Below are positions 48,809 to 52,772 of a stretch of DNA of 64,000 nt, in pieces. Origin of the DNA: Dermatemys mawii (lineage: Eukaryota; Chordata; Testudines; Dermatemydidae); contig ML677386.1 of assembly GCA_007922305.1 (NCBI GenBank), positions 7,573,982 to 7,637,981 of the forward strand, given 5' to 3'. The notes under the pieces are model-generated. The model saw only the letters and a program-made list of their open reading frames with translations. It did not search any database and was not told the DNA's origin. Each line of letters opens with the position of its first letter. The stretch's first letter is position 1. A program made the translations under genes and the position numbers.

Positions 48809-49607
48809 TACACACAGAGTATAAGTTTTAAACAAACAATTTAATACTGGTACACAGTGAGGATGATTGTGAAGCTTGGTTGAGGTGGAGGAATCAGAGG
48901 GTGAGAGATTTCCCAGGGAATTCCTTACTGCTAATGAACTACCAGTTGGCTGAGCCCTCAAGGGTTAATGAAGTTAATGGAGTTACACTGCTGTAAAAGC
49001 GCTACAAGAGCTCTAATTTACACTTGTATTTACCTATCCATCTATATGTGTACCTCTATCTTTTTCCACACACAGACCATGTCAAAATTCTCTCTTATTC
49101 CACATGAGCAGATCCTAATTCATACTGCTGTTCATGGGTGAAATCCTGGCCCCGCTGAGAGGCAGAATTCCCTTTGACTTCGACAGGGCCAGGATTTCAC
49201 TTATCACTATGTCTCTTCTTTGCCTATAAAGATCCGTACACACGTATGGCATTCTGCCCCTATTATGTTCCTTTTTGTTTGGATTGATTGTTCATTAAGA
49301 AGTCCAGTGTCATCTGACTCTTGGCAGAAGATATAGATATATATACACACACACACTAAAAGTGGGAACAACCTCTAAGCAGTGTCATACTCACCCCAGG
49401 CCTTTTCCATACAAAGGGGATGGGTGGCTTCTCATTGTAGAAGAGAGAGGAGATATTGGCTGGGAAGTCACAGTCCTCAAATAGCGTCCCCTTCTGCTGG
49501 CACTGTTGCTTCAGCTCCTCATATGTCCGGCCTGAGGAGTGTGTGGCACGAGCACTCTGAGGTAGAGGGGGAGACCGCGGTCTCGAGTCCCGGTATGTAT
49601 ATGGCAT
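8379..49607 (-). CDS. CAPN9: Calpain-9, complete gene of 20 coding exons
   Basis: Calcium-dependent cytosolic cysteine protease of the classical calpain family. In mammals CAPN9 (nCL-4) is enriched in the digestive tract and pairs with CAPN8 as G-calpain. Twenty minus-strand exons with GT/AG borders join in phase to 2073 nt (690 aa). The protease core (about 42-345) holds Cys97 in [15 protein letters not shown], His254 in [12 protein letters not shown] and Asn278 in [15 protein letters not shown]2-like domain (about 346-492) ends in [13 protein letters not shown], a proline-rich linker follows, and a penta-EF-hand domain (about 531-690) has canonical loops at 574-585 and 604-615. The N-terminus MPYTYR and C-terminus FITLTMSI fit calpain-9 better than calpain-2, -3 or -8. 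No frameshift or stop is seen. Family comparison is from memory; exon borders are read from the sequence. Confidence 0.95.
8657..8752. repeat. Palindromic 'GTGTAAATC' repeat copy
   Basis: One arm has tgtgtaaatctgaagcaactcagttgac and the other ggagtcactcttatttacac. The arms are rough inverted copies. It is one of many copies in the window of a short foldback family. Confidence 0.6.
8938..9165 (-). repeat. MIR-related SINE tail
   Basis: It begins with an ATT-rich run and continues ggtagcacctacaggcttcc... attgtgctaggcaacgtac... gccctgccccaaagagctcataa, the antisense 3' tail of a MIR-type SINE widespread in sauropsids. It lies in intron 19. Confidence 0.6.
9391..9453. repeat. Small foldback 'GAAATCCTGGC'
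   Basis: The ends gtgaaatcctggctcc and agggccaggatt are inverted, with aagtcaatgg and ccattgaattca inside also inverted. It is the same family as 49130-49205 and lies in intron 19. Confidence 0.65.
9533..9591 (-). CDS. CAPN9: CAPN9 exon 19 (residues 663-682)
   Basis: This 59-nt exon encodes [20 protein letters not shown], the start of the fifth EF-hand used for dimerisation in penta-EF-hand proteins. The acceptor is atttcag and the donor GTATGA, phase 0 at the end. Confidence 0.92.
9883..11122. mobile_element. Non-autonomous TIR element, about 1.24 kb
   Basis: The ends cactcctgaagg (9883-9894) and cctcccggagta (11111-11122) are imperfect inverted repeats. Both are followed inward by AATTCTG motifs (aagaattctgtg and the complement of aattctgcaca). 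The flanks acgtctca and atgtctga match at 6 of 8 positions, a possible 8-bp duplication. It lies in intron 18. The interior is GC-rich and shows no transposase. Confidence 0.6.
10205..10690. repeat. G-rich degenerate tandem repeat
   Basis: Repeated blocks of the form GGGGtctGGGTGTGaGGGG and ggctcagtgggg recur with period about 30-45 bp. Runs of four or more G's are dense, so G-quadruplexes on the plus strand are plausible. It forms the core of the surrounding TIR element. Confidence 0.65.
11753..11869 (-). CDS. CAPN9: CAPN9 exon 18 (EF-hand 4, residues 624-663)
   Basis: This 117-nt exon encodes [39 protein letters not shown] and one base of Arg663. It is the fourth EF-hand region. The acceptor is tttttaaag after a T-rich tract and the donor is GTGAGT. 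Confidence 0.93.
12207..12285 (-). CDS. CAPN9: CAPN9 exon 17 (EF-hand 3, residues 598-624)
   Basis: This 79-nt exon encodes [20 protein letters not shown] and then SALTDA. The loop Asp604-Glu615 has ligands at the canonical positions. The acceptor is catgcag and the donor GTAAAA. It ends one base into Gly624. Confidence 0.93.
12890..13372. repeat. Degenerate minisatellite, period about 35-50 bp
   Basis: Units start with GCAGTGA and continue through ...TTGGGGG-(g/a)TCTCT(t/c)... (for example near 12961, 13089, 13131, 13161, 13239 and 13274). About ten diverged units are visible. It lies in intron 16. The adjoining GC-rich DNA to about 13900 has no recognised repeat or gene. Confidence 0.7.
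15310..15415 (-). repeat. CR1-like LINE 3' end remnant
   Basis: The segment aatcatagaaattataggctggaagggacct... agtagttcatcct is the antisense form of a CR1-type 3' end. It is short and diverged, within intron 16. Confidence 0.55.
15486..15554 (-). CDS. CAPN9: CAPN9 exon 16 (EF-hand 2, residues 575-597)
   Basis: This 69-nt exon encodes [19 protein letters not shown] and then KKWL. With Asp574 it forms a canonical 12-residue calcium loop ending at Glu585. The acceptor is atattag and the donor GTATGT, phase 0. Confidence 0.93.
17207..17271 (-). CDS. CAPN9: CAPN9 exon 15 (residues 553-574)
   Basis: This 65-nt exon encodes [20 protein letters not shown] and then MD. Asp574 is the first ligand of the second EF-hand loop. 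The acceptor is ttttcag. The donor GTATCC lacks the usual G at +5 and the exon ends GAT rather than AG, so this is the weakest splice site in the gene. Length and phase still fit the family. Confidence 0.88.
18960..19075. repeat. Palindromic 'GTGTAAATC' repeat copy
   Basis: It reads ggtgtaaatttggagcaactccactgactt... cacaccagtgtaactgggagcagaatt. The arms are inverted versions of one another. It lies in intron 14. Confidence 0.6.
19103..19683. mobile_element. hAT-like non-autonomous element with G-rich interior
   Basis: The ends TAAGGTGACCACAT (from 19111) and the complement of ATATGGTCATCCTA (to 19675) agree at 11 of 14 positions. The flanks ttgaagtg and ctgaagag match at 6 of 8, a plausible 8-bp duplication. 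The interior is GC-rich, with recurring gggctggccc/ggctagccctgc blocks about 40-50 bp apart. No transposase is present. It lies in intron 14. Confidence 0.65.
20175..20460 (-). repeat. MIR-type SINE, long antisense copy
   Basis: The copy runs from ttttatggtactgcctagagg through gtgctaggcagtgtacat, agacagtccttgtctc and ttttacagatgggaaac to gaatctcagtccactgcctta. This is the extended antisense MIR/CORE-SINE seen in turtles and crocodilians. It lies in intron 14. Confidence 0.8.
20485..20705 (+). repeat. MIR-type SINE, sense copy
   Basis: It contains ggttctgttcctgactctgcc, ttgctgtgtgacgttatgcaa, cctcagttttcccacctgtaa and tataaaagcgctttggggtcc, in the order expected for a near-complete MIR. It is head-to-head with the neighbouring antisense MIR and ends about 20 bp from the exon 14 donor. 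Confidence 0.85.
20724..20781 (-). CDS. CAPN9: CAPN9 exon 14 (EF-hand 1, residues 534-553)
   Basis: This 58-nt exon encodes [19 protein letters not shown] and one base of the next codon, matching the first EF-hand of calpain-9. The acceptor is ctctag and the donor GTAAGT. An antisense MIR ends about 20 bp into the following intron. Confidence 0.93.
21300..21675 (-). mobile_element. CR1-like LINE 3' end
   Basis: It begins aaagtttaaagctagaagggatca and continues through ttaaactaaagcattttagtcc, ggaattgattgggtttgagata and gatgaacctggcaagt to gggagaaaatttcttcctgg. This is the antisense 3' portion of an older CR1-type LINE that I recognise from turtle DNA. It lies in intron 13. Confidence 0.65.
21921..22001 (-). 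CDS. CAPN9: CAPN9 exon 13 (proline-rich linker, residues 507-533)
   Basis: This 81-nt exon encodes [20 protein letters not shown] and then FKQVAGE: the proline-rich linker and the first helix of the penta-EF-hand domain. The acceptor is cttgtag and the donor GTGAGT, phase 0 at both ends. Confidence 0.93.
22078..22420 (-). mobile_element. CR1-like LINE 3' end, second copy
   Basis: It has the same order of blocks as the copy at 21300-21675: acacagtttaaggttagaaggg, attacagcccataggaaacta, a gcagagagcaggaggaa segment and gaggcccctgcaattgcaga. It lies in intron 12 and is more diverged. Confidence 0.6.
23455..23547. repeat. Palindromic repeat copy in intron 12
   Basis: The ends ggccagattctcagctggtgca and tttataccagctgaggagccagccc are inverted copies around a short middle. 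It belongs to the same broad class as the other GTGTAAATC foldbacks. Confidence 0.55.
23764..23800 (-). CDS. CAPN9: CAPN9 exon 12 (residues 494-506)
   Basis: This 37-nt micro-exon encodes [12 protein letters not shown], the start of the linker between the C2-like and EF-hand domains. The acceptor is cccttag and the donor GTAAAT. Its size restores phase 0 between exons 11 and 13. Confidence 0.92.
24796..25004 (-). CDS. CAPN9: CAPN9 exon 11 (residues 425-494)
   Basis: This 209-nt exon encodes [37 protein letters not shown] and STFEPHQE-like residues (here [20 protein letters not shown]). It completes the C2-like domain. The acceptor is gttgcag and the donor GTAAGT, ending two bases into Glu494. 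Confidence 0.95.
25450..25467. repeat. Microsatellite (AG)n
   Basis: About eight uninterrupted AG units lie 35 bp past the exon 10 donor in intron 10. Confidence 0.9.
25502..25659 (-). CDS. CAPN9: CAPN9 exon 10 (residues 372-424)
   Basis: This 158-nt exon encodes the first part of the C2-like domain: [37 protein letters not shown] and LTIGYAIYE. The acceptor is ttggcag and the donor GTACGT, phase 0. A SINE lies about 140 bp upstream of the acceptor. Confidence 0.95.
25803..25995 (+). mobile_element. tRNA-derived SINE of cryptodire (tortoise Pol III) type
   Basis: The head is tRNA-like, with an A box TAGTTCAGTGG (25814-25824) and a B box GAGTTCAATCC (25857-25867) at tRNA spacing. A unique body (gggccatttagggatctggggc) follows. 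The tail ggactggactccatggcctttc... ccagttctatgaga resembles the CR1 3' end, as reported for turtle tRNA-Lys SINEs that borrow CR1 machinery. The copy is near full length, antisense to CAPN9, in intron 9. Confidence 0.85.
26222..26410. repeat. Palindromic 'GTGTAAATC' repeat, two adjacent pieces
   Basis: It contains attggtgtaaatctggcataactcc... gtctacaccaac, then cgggtgtaacataactgatctcagtggagttactcctag. The pieces appear to be rearranged copies of the foldback family. It lies in intron 9. Confidence 0.55.
26627..26787 (-). CDS. CAPN9: CAPN9 exon 9 (residues 318-372)
   Basis: This 161-nt exon encodes [20 protein letters not shown] and then [20 protein letters not shown] and RNFL. The last block marks the entry into the C2-like domain. 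The acceptor is catttag and the donor GTGAAC; it ends one base into Asp372. Confidence 0.94.
26903..27165. repeat. Cluster of palindromic 'GTGTAAATC' repeats
   Basis: Three consecutive diverged copies are present: gtgtagcttcattgacttcactggagc... tttacacttg; ataagtgtaatcacaagtaacccc; and accagtgttaatatag... agttactcctgatttacacc. They lie in intron 8. Confidence 0.6.
28110..28430. repeat. Palindromic 'GTGTAAATC' repeat copies
   Basis: One copy at about 28110-28210 reads ttacacagatgtatatg... ctggatttacactagtgtgac... cagaatttggccct. A half copy at 28370-28430 reads cttggtgtaaatccagagtaac. Both lie in intron 8. Confidence 0.55.
28935..29060 (-). repeat. MIR-related SINE tail
   Basis: The segment attattaattattatgtc... 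ccattgtgcatggtgctgtac... gtccatgccccagagaactcacaat is the antisense MIR-type tail. It is diverged, in intron 8. Confidence 0.6.
29070..29857 (-). mobile_element. Older CR1/L3-type LINE 3' fragment
   Basis: The minus strand reads [18 protein letters not shown] and [20 protein letters not shown], the C-terminal part of CR1-type ORF2 protein. The flanking text on both sides (tttttcctaacatttaacctaaatc; aagtggagaactttacacatatc) also fits the family. Stops and frame changes show that it is inactive. It lies in intron 8. Confidence 0.8.
29858..30070 (-). repeat. MIR-type SINE
   Basis: It contains ctcaaagcgttttacaaagg, ttttacagatggggaaactg and gcagagctgggaataatacagg... cttatctactaaaccacactgct, the antisense MIR order. 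It abuts the CR1/L3 fragment on its left. Confidence 0.8.
30735..30812 (-). CDS. CAPN9: CAPN9 exon 8 (residues 292-318)
   Basis: This 78-nt exon encodes [20 protein letters not shown] and then DDGEFW, the end of the protease core. The acceptor is cttgtag and the donor GTATGG. Both borders are in phase 2 and fit the flanking exons. Confidence 0.93.
31326..31449. mobile_element. MITE with perfect 13-bp terminal inverted repeats
   Basis: TAGGGTGACCAGA at 31326-31338 is matched by its exact complement at 31437-31449; the whole element is 124 bp. A tgacatc motif flanks it directly on the left (31319-31325) and three bases out on the right (31453-31459), a likely target-duplication trace. Its termini resemble those of the element at 19103. 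It lies in intron 7. Confidence 0.8.
32040..32107. repeat. Palindromic repeat half-copy
   Basis: The segment ctctcatttataccagcgtaaatcagg... actcagttgaagacaatgg is a partial copy of the GTGTAAATC foldback family, in intron 7. Confidence 0.5.
32906..32991 (-). CDS. CAPN9: CAPN9 exon 7 (catalytic Asn278, residues 264-292)
   Basis: This 86-nt exon encodes [20 protein letters not shown] and then EWNGHWSD. Asn278, the third triad residue, is in RNPWG. The acceptor is tttctag and the donor GTTAGT. It ends two bases into Asn292. Confidence 0.94.
33270..33700. repeat. AT-rich low-complexity repeat
   Basis: Long A and T runs alternate with tgaaaatt/aattttca-like words and end in ttgaaaactttcactcagctctagg, a phrase that I have seen ending turtle dispersed repeats. 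Borders are not sharp. It lies in intron 6. Confidence 0.4.
34012..34095 (-). CDS. CAPN9: CAPN9 exon 6 (catalytic His254, residues 236-263)
   Basis: This 84-nt exon encodes [20 protein letters not shown] and then YSVTGIDE. His254 of the catalytic triad lies in KGHAYSVTG. The acceptor is tttcag and the donor GTACGT, with phase 0 at both ends. Confidence 0.95.
35096..35264 (-). CDS. CAPN9: CAPN9 exon 5 (residues 179-235)
   Basis: This 169-nt exon encodes [20 protein letters not shown] and then [10 protein letters not shown] and [20 protein letters not shown]. The acceptor is tttcag and the donor GTAAGT, giving phase 0. The [10 protein letters not shown] and DFTGGV blocks are characteristic of the calpain protease core. 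Confidence 0.95.
35312..35395. repeat. Palindromic 'GTGTAAA' repeat copy
   Basis: It reads tttacactggtgtaaaccagcagtaattccaatgaagtcagtggagtaaaaactgg, a partial foldback copy in intron 4. Confidence 0.5.
35817..35950 (-). CDS. CAPN9: CAPN9 exon 4 (residues 135-179)
   Basis: This 134-nt exon encodes [18 protein letters not shown] and then [23 protein letters not shown], the conserved core between the catalytic Cys and His. The acceptor is acacag and the donor GTAAGT, ending two bases into Lys179. A short hAT-like element starts only 62 bp upstream of the acceptor in intron 3. Confidence 0.95.
36005..36429. mobile_element. hAT-like MITE, copy A (intron 3)
   Basis: The element 36013-36421 has inverted ends of the form ATAGGYGCCRACT (ATAGGCGCCGACT on the left, complement of AGTTGGCACCTAT on the right). 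The flanks gctagcat and gctattat match at 6 of 8, consistent with an old 8-bp duplication. The interior starts with the palindrome tgggtgctcc... ggagcaccca and becomes C/G-rich; no coding capacity. It shares family with 51830-52222. Confidence 0.75.
36669..37137 (-). mobile_element. CR1 LINE 3' end
   Basis: The low-coordinate end is the antisense CR1 tail (atcatagaatatcaggg, ggaagggacctcgggagg). The minus strand encodes [20 protein letters not shown], the FNYLKGG block and [18 protein letters not shown], the C-terminus of CR1 ORF2 protein. It is strongly 5'-truncated, in intron 3. Confidence 0.9.
38067..38419. mobile_element. hAT MITE with perfect 8-bp target duplication
   Basis: The element 38075-38411 starts CAGTGGTTCTC and ends GAGAATCTCTG. 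These are typical hAT terminal inverted repeats, and both sides carry the identical duplication gactagat (38067-38074, 38412-38419). The 337-bp interior has no transposase. It lies in intron 3, 140 bp past the exon 3 donor. Confidence 0.9.
38552..38670 (-). CDS. CAPN9: CAPN9 exon 3 (catalytic Cys97, residues 95-134)
   Basis: The exon carries the nucleophile in [15 protein letters not shown] (Cys97), followed by [19 protein letters not shown]. It is 119 nt, the length conserved across classical calpains. The acceptor is tttgcag and the donor GTAAAA. It ends in phase 0 after Gln134. Confidence 0.96.
38775..38868. repeat. Palindromic repeat copy
   Basis: It reads gtaagattctgacctcagttatgttgctgtaactgaagtcaatgg... 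ccactgtaacaaagatcacaatcctgcc, a partial foldback of the GTGTAAATC class, in intron 2 near exon 3. Confidence 0.5.
39045..39145. repeat. Palindromic repeat copy
   Basis: The sequence ggctaattttgctcttatttac... ggtttacacggatgttagtgtaaag is a diverged copy of the same foldback class, in intron 2. Confidence 0.45.
39878..40715. mobile_element. hAT non-autonomous element, 822 bp, GC-rich tandem core
   Basis: The element 39886-40707 begins CAGGAGTCTCCAAACT and its complemented end begins CAGTGGTCTTCAAACT, a hAT-style inverted repeat. The flanks ttctatga and ttctaaga match at 7 of 8. The core (about 40045-40440) consists of roughly 38-bp repeats built on cagccgcggc and ggctcccgggnccaggtct. A 247-codon open frame across it looks like a by-product of GC content. 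It lies in intron 2. Confidence 0.88.
40710..40800. repeat. Foldback repeat fragment adjoining the hAT element
   Basis: The text agagacaaggtgagtgaagtaatatctttg is followed by the inverted cacccaccttgtctctctaat and then cctgggaccagcacagttac. The same words occur at 46445-46565, so this is a second copy of that family. The hAT element was inserted at its edge. Confidence 0.65.
41558..41720 (+). repeat. MIR-type SINE
   Basis: It contains ggcagttttgcctactggatagagcactgg, ggtgaccttgggcaaatcaca, tctcagttttcccacctgtaga and ctgctttgtaaagga, the sense MIR order. It lies in intron 2, about 90 bp past the exon 2 donor. Confidence 0.85.
41810..41879 (-). CDS. CAPN9: CAPN9 exon 2 (residues 72-95)
   Basis: This 70-nt exon encodes [19 protein letters not shown] and then QGDL, just before the catalytic cysteine. 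The acceptor is preceded by ctctcag and the donor is GTGAGT. It ends one base into Gly95. The 70-nt size is the standard length of this exon in classical calpains. Confidence 0.94.
42590..43090. repeat. GC-rich dispersed repeat with internal tandem units
   Basis: The edges carry aaggctgcaatttagtcacaaagg and gtcatgggtatttttagtgaaagtcag... ggtcatgggcttctgtgaattt, phrases of a dispersed turtle repeat. The middle has about 60-bp units around ggcagggrggatccc... agctcctggccaccatgggt. Outer borders and duplication were not resolved. It lies in intron 1. Confidence 0.55.
43735..43937. repeat. Large foldback of a turtle dispersed repeat (75-bp arms)
   Basis: The arms 43776-43850 and 43854-43928 are inverted copies with about three mismatches in 75 bp and a 3-bp loop (cag). 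The left side begins with the family head tatcaggggggtag-like text (agtatcagaggggtagtcg). It lies in intron 1. Confidence 0.9.
43940..46065. other. Intron 1 interior, no gene recognised
   Basis: No exon-like homology was found. A weak inverted pair near 45321-45406 (catggggaaactgactgg and the complement of ttccccatg) may be a degraded short element. The remainder looks like ordinary intron sequence. Confidence 0.45.
46066..46172. repeat. Foldback remnant followed by (CA)n microsatellite
   Basis: The segment ccagatcctccaattttgtaaatcagcagcgctccattgacttcagtg is a GTGTAAATC-class half copy. A (CA)n run of about 11 units follows at 46149-46171. It lies in intron 1. Confidence 0.7.
46445..46565. 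repeat. Foldback repeat with 35-bp arms
   Basis: The arms 46445-46479 and 46502-46536 are inverted with one mismatch, around a 22-bp loop. The tail tcctgggaccaacactgctac continues the family sequence seen at 40710-40800. It lies in intron 1. Confidence 0.85.
48292..48633. mobile_element. hAT MITE with perfect 8-bp target duplication
   Basis: The element 48300-48625 begins CATTGGTTCTCAAACT and ends AGTTTGAGAATCGCTG, hAT-style inverted repeats. Both flanks read aactacag (48292-48299, 48626-48633). The interior has repeated gccgaaatgcc/ggcggcatttc words and no coding capacity. It lies in intron 1. Confidence 0.92.
48640..48900. repeat. Dispersed turtle repeat with (CA)n
   Basis: It contains cacttaacgctgtcgttatg, gttaagcgaatccaatttcc and ccataagaattaatgtcaatg... 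ttttcaccagacaaaagact, then (CA)n at 48784-48812 and gtataagttttaaacaaac. I recognise this block from turtle DNA but cannot name it. It directly follows the hAT element. Confidence 0.6.
49130..49205. repeat. Small foldback 'GAAATCCTGGCCC'
   Basis: The ends gtgaaatcctggcccc and gggccaggatttcac are inverted around a middle with tttgacttcgaca. Similar foldbacks occur at about 9391-9453 and, more weakly, 1297-1372. Confidence 0.7.
49395..49607 (-). CDS. CAPN9: CAPN9 exon 1 (start codon, residues 1-71)
   Basis: The ATG at 49607-49605 has an A at -3, so the start context is good. The 71 codons encode the N-terminal anchor region, with [15 protein letters not shown] followed by LFEDCDFPA and [10 protein letters not shown], the conserved entry to the protease core. 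The exon ends in a complete GGG codon followed by the strong donor GTGAGT (phase 0). It measures 213 nt. Confidence 0.95.
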
Positions 49608-49660
49608 TGTTCTGCCCCACGTGCAGTAGCAAAAGCTCCAGTTATCACAGAGATAAACGG
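49608..49660 (-). promoter_or_regulatory. Candidate CAPN9 proximal promoter/5' UTR motifs
   Basis: Just upstream of the start codon are an E-box CACGTG (49618-49623) and two GATA-type motifs, TTATCA at 49642-49647 and AGATAA at 49651-49656. No TATA box or CpG island is evident. GATA factors drive many gut-epithelial genes, which would suit CAPN9, but such short motifs are common by chance and the transcription start is unknown. Confidence 0.22.
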
Positions 49661-51220
49661 GAGGTGGAGGGTCAAGGGAAGGGAGGAGAGAAAAACTCCA
49701 GCACCCACCAAACAGAAGAGAAAAGGAACAAGATGCTCTCTACAAGAAAGATTGAAAGGAGCCTGTGTGCTGCAGGGAAGTGAAAAATGTGTCCAAGCAC
49801 CTCCTCTTTTGCACCTGTTTGAATGACAGGGAGACCTCCCTGTCCACCTGAAACAACAGTAGAAAGGAACGCCCTGAAAGCAAACAGAAAAGCACTGTTT
49901 GCCCTTTTTAGGAGTTCCAGCTGCTTGGCGTGCCCTTCTGGTATACTACCTCACGAACCACAAACAGGAGTTAAAAGATAACTCTATTTTGTTCATGTGA
50001 TGTGAACCTGCTGCACCCAGGAAGAGATAGTCAGCATGTGAACACCCTCGAACTAACCCTTTTATGCTCCAATGAAATGGCCAGGGTGTGGATCTATTTT
50101 CTTTGCTGGCTGAATAACTTTGAGAAATGCCACTCTGCATGAAAAATCTCTCACCGCTCCTGATAGAAAGTTACCTAATTATGGGCTCTCACCAGTTCGG
50201 TTCCTTTTATTACTGCCTTTCCCAGACCAAAGGTCACTTGAAATAACCTCGACAAAGAGGTCCCTATGGCCCCAATCCTTCATATAAACAGCAGAACCAG
50301 AAGGAACTCCAGATCTTCCTCACAGACTAAGTGGAACCAGAGGGTCACCTTCCTGCTATGTACTCCATGAGACAGGACAAGGATGTGAACTGCCCGTAGG
50401 CCCAGGAACCTTCAGCACAGAGAGTGATTTCAAAATGAGGGAAAGTTGTGTTGAAGGAGGGAGGGATGATGCGGGGGTGTGTGTGTGTGGAATGCTCACA
50501 GGATGCATTGCCCAGGGTGTCATATGGAGTGCGGACACAGCAGGGCTGGGTGGTGCGGGAAGGTATGCGTGTGGGATTTAAATAGTCCGGGAAGATGGGC
50601 CCTGGATAGAGGGAGCAAATGTAGGGTAGGGAAGGAGGCAGTTTGCCCTGAAAGGAGATTTTAATGGGTTGTGAGGAGGGAGATTTGTATACATTGTAGA
50701 CCACGTTTTGGAGCAAGATGTGTATATAGCTACCTAACTCTACAACCCTATTTTTGTGACCCATGTCTACCCATCCTTCTATTTCATGAACTTTTGTTTG
50801 TAGCTTTCACCTATCACAGCATGTCCATTAGACTGCAAAATCTTCACGCTAGAGAGTGTGTCCGTCTGTCTGATCTGCAAAGTGCCTAGCACATTGTGAG
50901 TGCCGTGAAGAAATAAAAATAAAAAATATTTCAAAGCCAAAGTTGGCATAGACATTCTTCCATGCCTGCAAATGTTGAAGATGCAGACTACTTGACATAA
51001 AATATAGTTAATGTATTCCAAAACACTGCCTTGACATACAAACACTGCTAGCTTTTCTTCCATTTTAACTGGTGCTCTCCCAGCTCAGTCCATCTTGCTG
51101 CTAAGGTACGATTTATAGAAATCAATTAGGTGACTCAGAATGAATTCCTTTCTGTTCTTTTCTATAACAATGTGGGAAGGACACCCTTCACTTTCATCAT
51201 GCATATTTCCCTATTTACCT
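49661..51220. other. Upstream flank of CAPN9, no gene recognised
   Basis: The sequence is non-coding by my reading. A short (GT)n run occurs near 50475-50490. Open frames of up to about 139 codons on the minus strand show no family resemblance and no exon-like borders. Confidence 0.45.
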
Positions 51221-51224
51221 CCTA

Positions 51225-51390
51225 GAATTGTATTATTGCTATGAGTCTAGATACCTCAGCTGAGCTCAGGACCCCACTGTGCTCAACTCTGCATAAACAC
51301 ATTGTAAGAGATAACTCTTGTTCTAGAGAGCTTACCATCTAACCAGACAGGACAGACACAGGAGGCTGGGGAAACAGAGGCACATCAAGT
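51225..51390 (-). repeat. MIR-related SINE tail
   Basis: The segment ttgtattattgctatg... ccccactgtgctcaactctgc... taactcttgttctagagagcttaccatctaa... ggggaaacagaggcacat follows the antisense MIR-type order. It is diverged. Confidence 0.6.
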
Positions 51391-51829
51391 TAGTGCAGTG
51401 CAAAAAAACCAATTAAATGATTTTGTGAACTTCATGCTCATGATGGGCGCCAGATTCTCAACGCTGAAGATTCCTGAACTGAAGGAACCACTACCTGTAT
51501 GGCTAAGTGGGCAATTAAATCCATTCACTTCCAGGCACCCTGGTGAAACTAACAACAAGGATGCGGATTACAGTGATGATTATTGTGATACATCTGGACT
51601 GAGAGTAACAACTCATTTCATGTAACTTGTTAAAAGCTTTTGGATGCTGCTGGGCTGGGTTTGAACTGGTGAGCTAGAAGCGAAAGGCCTTGTGTCTTCT
51701 TATTCCCCTCCTGAGCAAGAGAACACTAGTTTTTAGCATTGTGGCCTCCCTTCAAACTCTCAGAGCGAACACATGCTGTGAGAGGCAGAGTGATGTCACT
51801 CTGTTAGCTAAAAGTGCCCATTTGAATGG

Positions 51830-52222
51830 ACAGATAGCATAGGTGCTGACTCCATCGGTGCTCCGGCGCTGGAGCACCCACGGGGAAAAATTGGTGGGTG
51901 CTCTGCACCCACCGGCAGCTCCCCACCCCAGCTCACCTCCGCTGCACCACTGCCTCCTCCCTTGAGTGAGCTGCCACCTCCTGCTCCTCCCTCCCAGTGC
52001 TTGTGCCAAGAAACAGCTGTTTTGCACAGCAAGCCTGGGATGGAGGGGGAACGTGACGTGCTTGAGGGAGGAGGAGGGGCCAGGGTGGGGATTTGGGGAG
52101 GGGTCCAATGGGGCAGGGAGGGGTGGAGTTTGGGTGGGGACCTTGGGGCAGGGGTGGAGTCAGGGTGGGAGGAGTGTGATTACCCACCGGCGCTAACAAA
52201 AGTTGGCGCCTGTGATAGATAG
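51830..52222. mobile_element. hAT-like MITE, copy B (upstream flank)
   Basis: The element 51838-52214 begins CATAGGTGCTGACT and its complemented end begins CACAGGCGCCAACT. The flanks acagatag and atagatag match at 7 of 8. Internal text (ctggagcaccca, ggaaaaattggtgggtgctctgc) matches copy A at 36013-36421, so the family is confirmed within the window. No coding capacity. Confidence 0.85.
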
Positions 52223-52772
52223 TAACATTTAAAGGGAAGTAAACGTAGTGCTGGTGATAGCCAGGAATACCAAAGTCCTTTCTGTTCATCCACAGAACAG
52301 GTACAACATGGGTAGCAGCAGTGCACACTCCTCCTCAGTGTCCCACTTAAAACCTCAAGATCAGAACTGATCACTCCAGGGGCGAGAAGACAATTCAGTC
52401 CTTGGTCTCCACTACACCTGCCAGGAAAGGAGCTACTGTGCTGCCAGCTGTGATGTGGACATTGATTGAGATAAACTCACTTCCTGCAGGCTGCTGAGAA
52501 ACCTTTGATTTTGTAATTCATTCCTGTGGGGGTGTAAATATTTTAGTAGGAGCTACATGTCCAGACACACTCTTCAAAGGCATAGCATGGCGACATTAGT
52601 GATATAAAGGCTCGCAATTCGTGCTAGGGTTGAATTCTTGTGCTGCTTTTCCTCCAAGGACCATTAAACTGCTCTTCACAAGATACCTTGCAAACAATTG
52701 TACGTTGCCTACAGTCAGGGTCCTTATGCTTTTTCATAGTATGGGCCACAGGCTAATAGAGATGGTCTTCTA

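Noticed and set aside
49382..49783. 133-codon plus-strand frame
   Set aside because: It is antisense to CAPN9 exon 1 and its upstream flank; the minus strand has the conserved protein.
50345..50764. 139-codon minus-strand frame upstream of CAPN9
   Set aside because: Pro/Ser/Thr/His-rich with no domain that I recognise and no splice context; likely chance.
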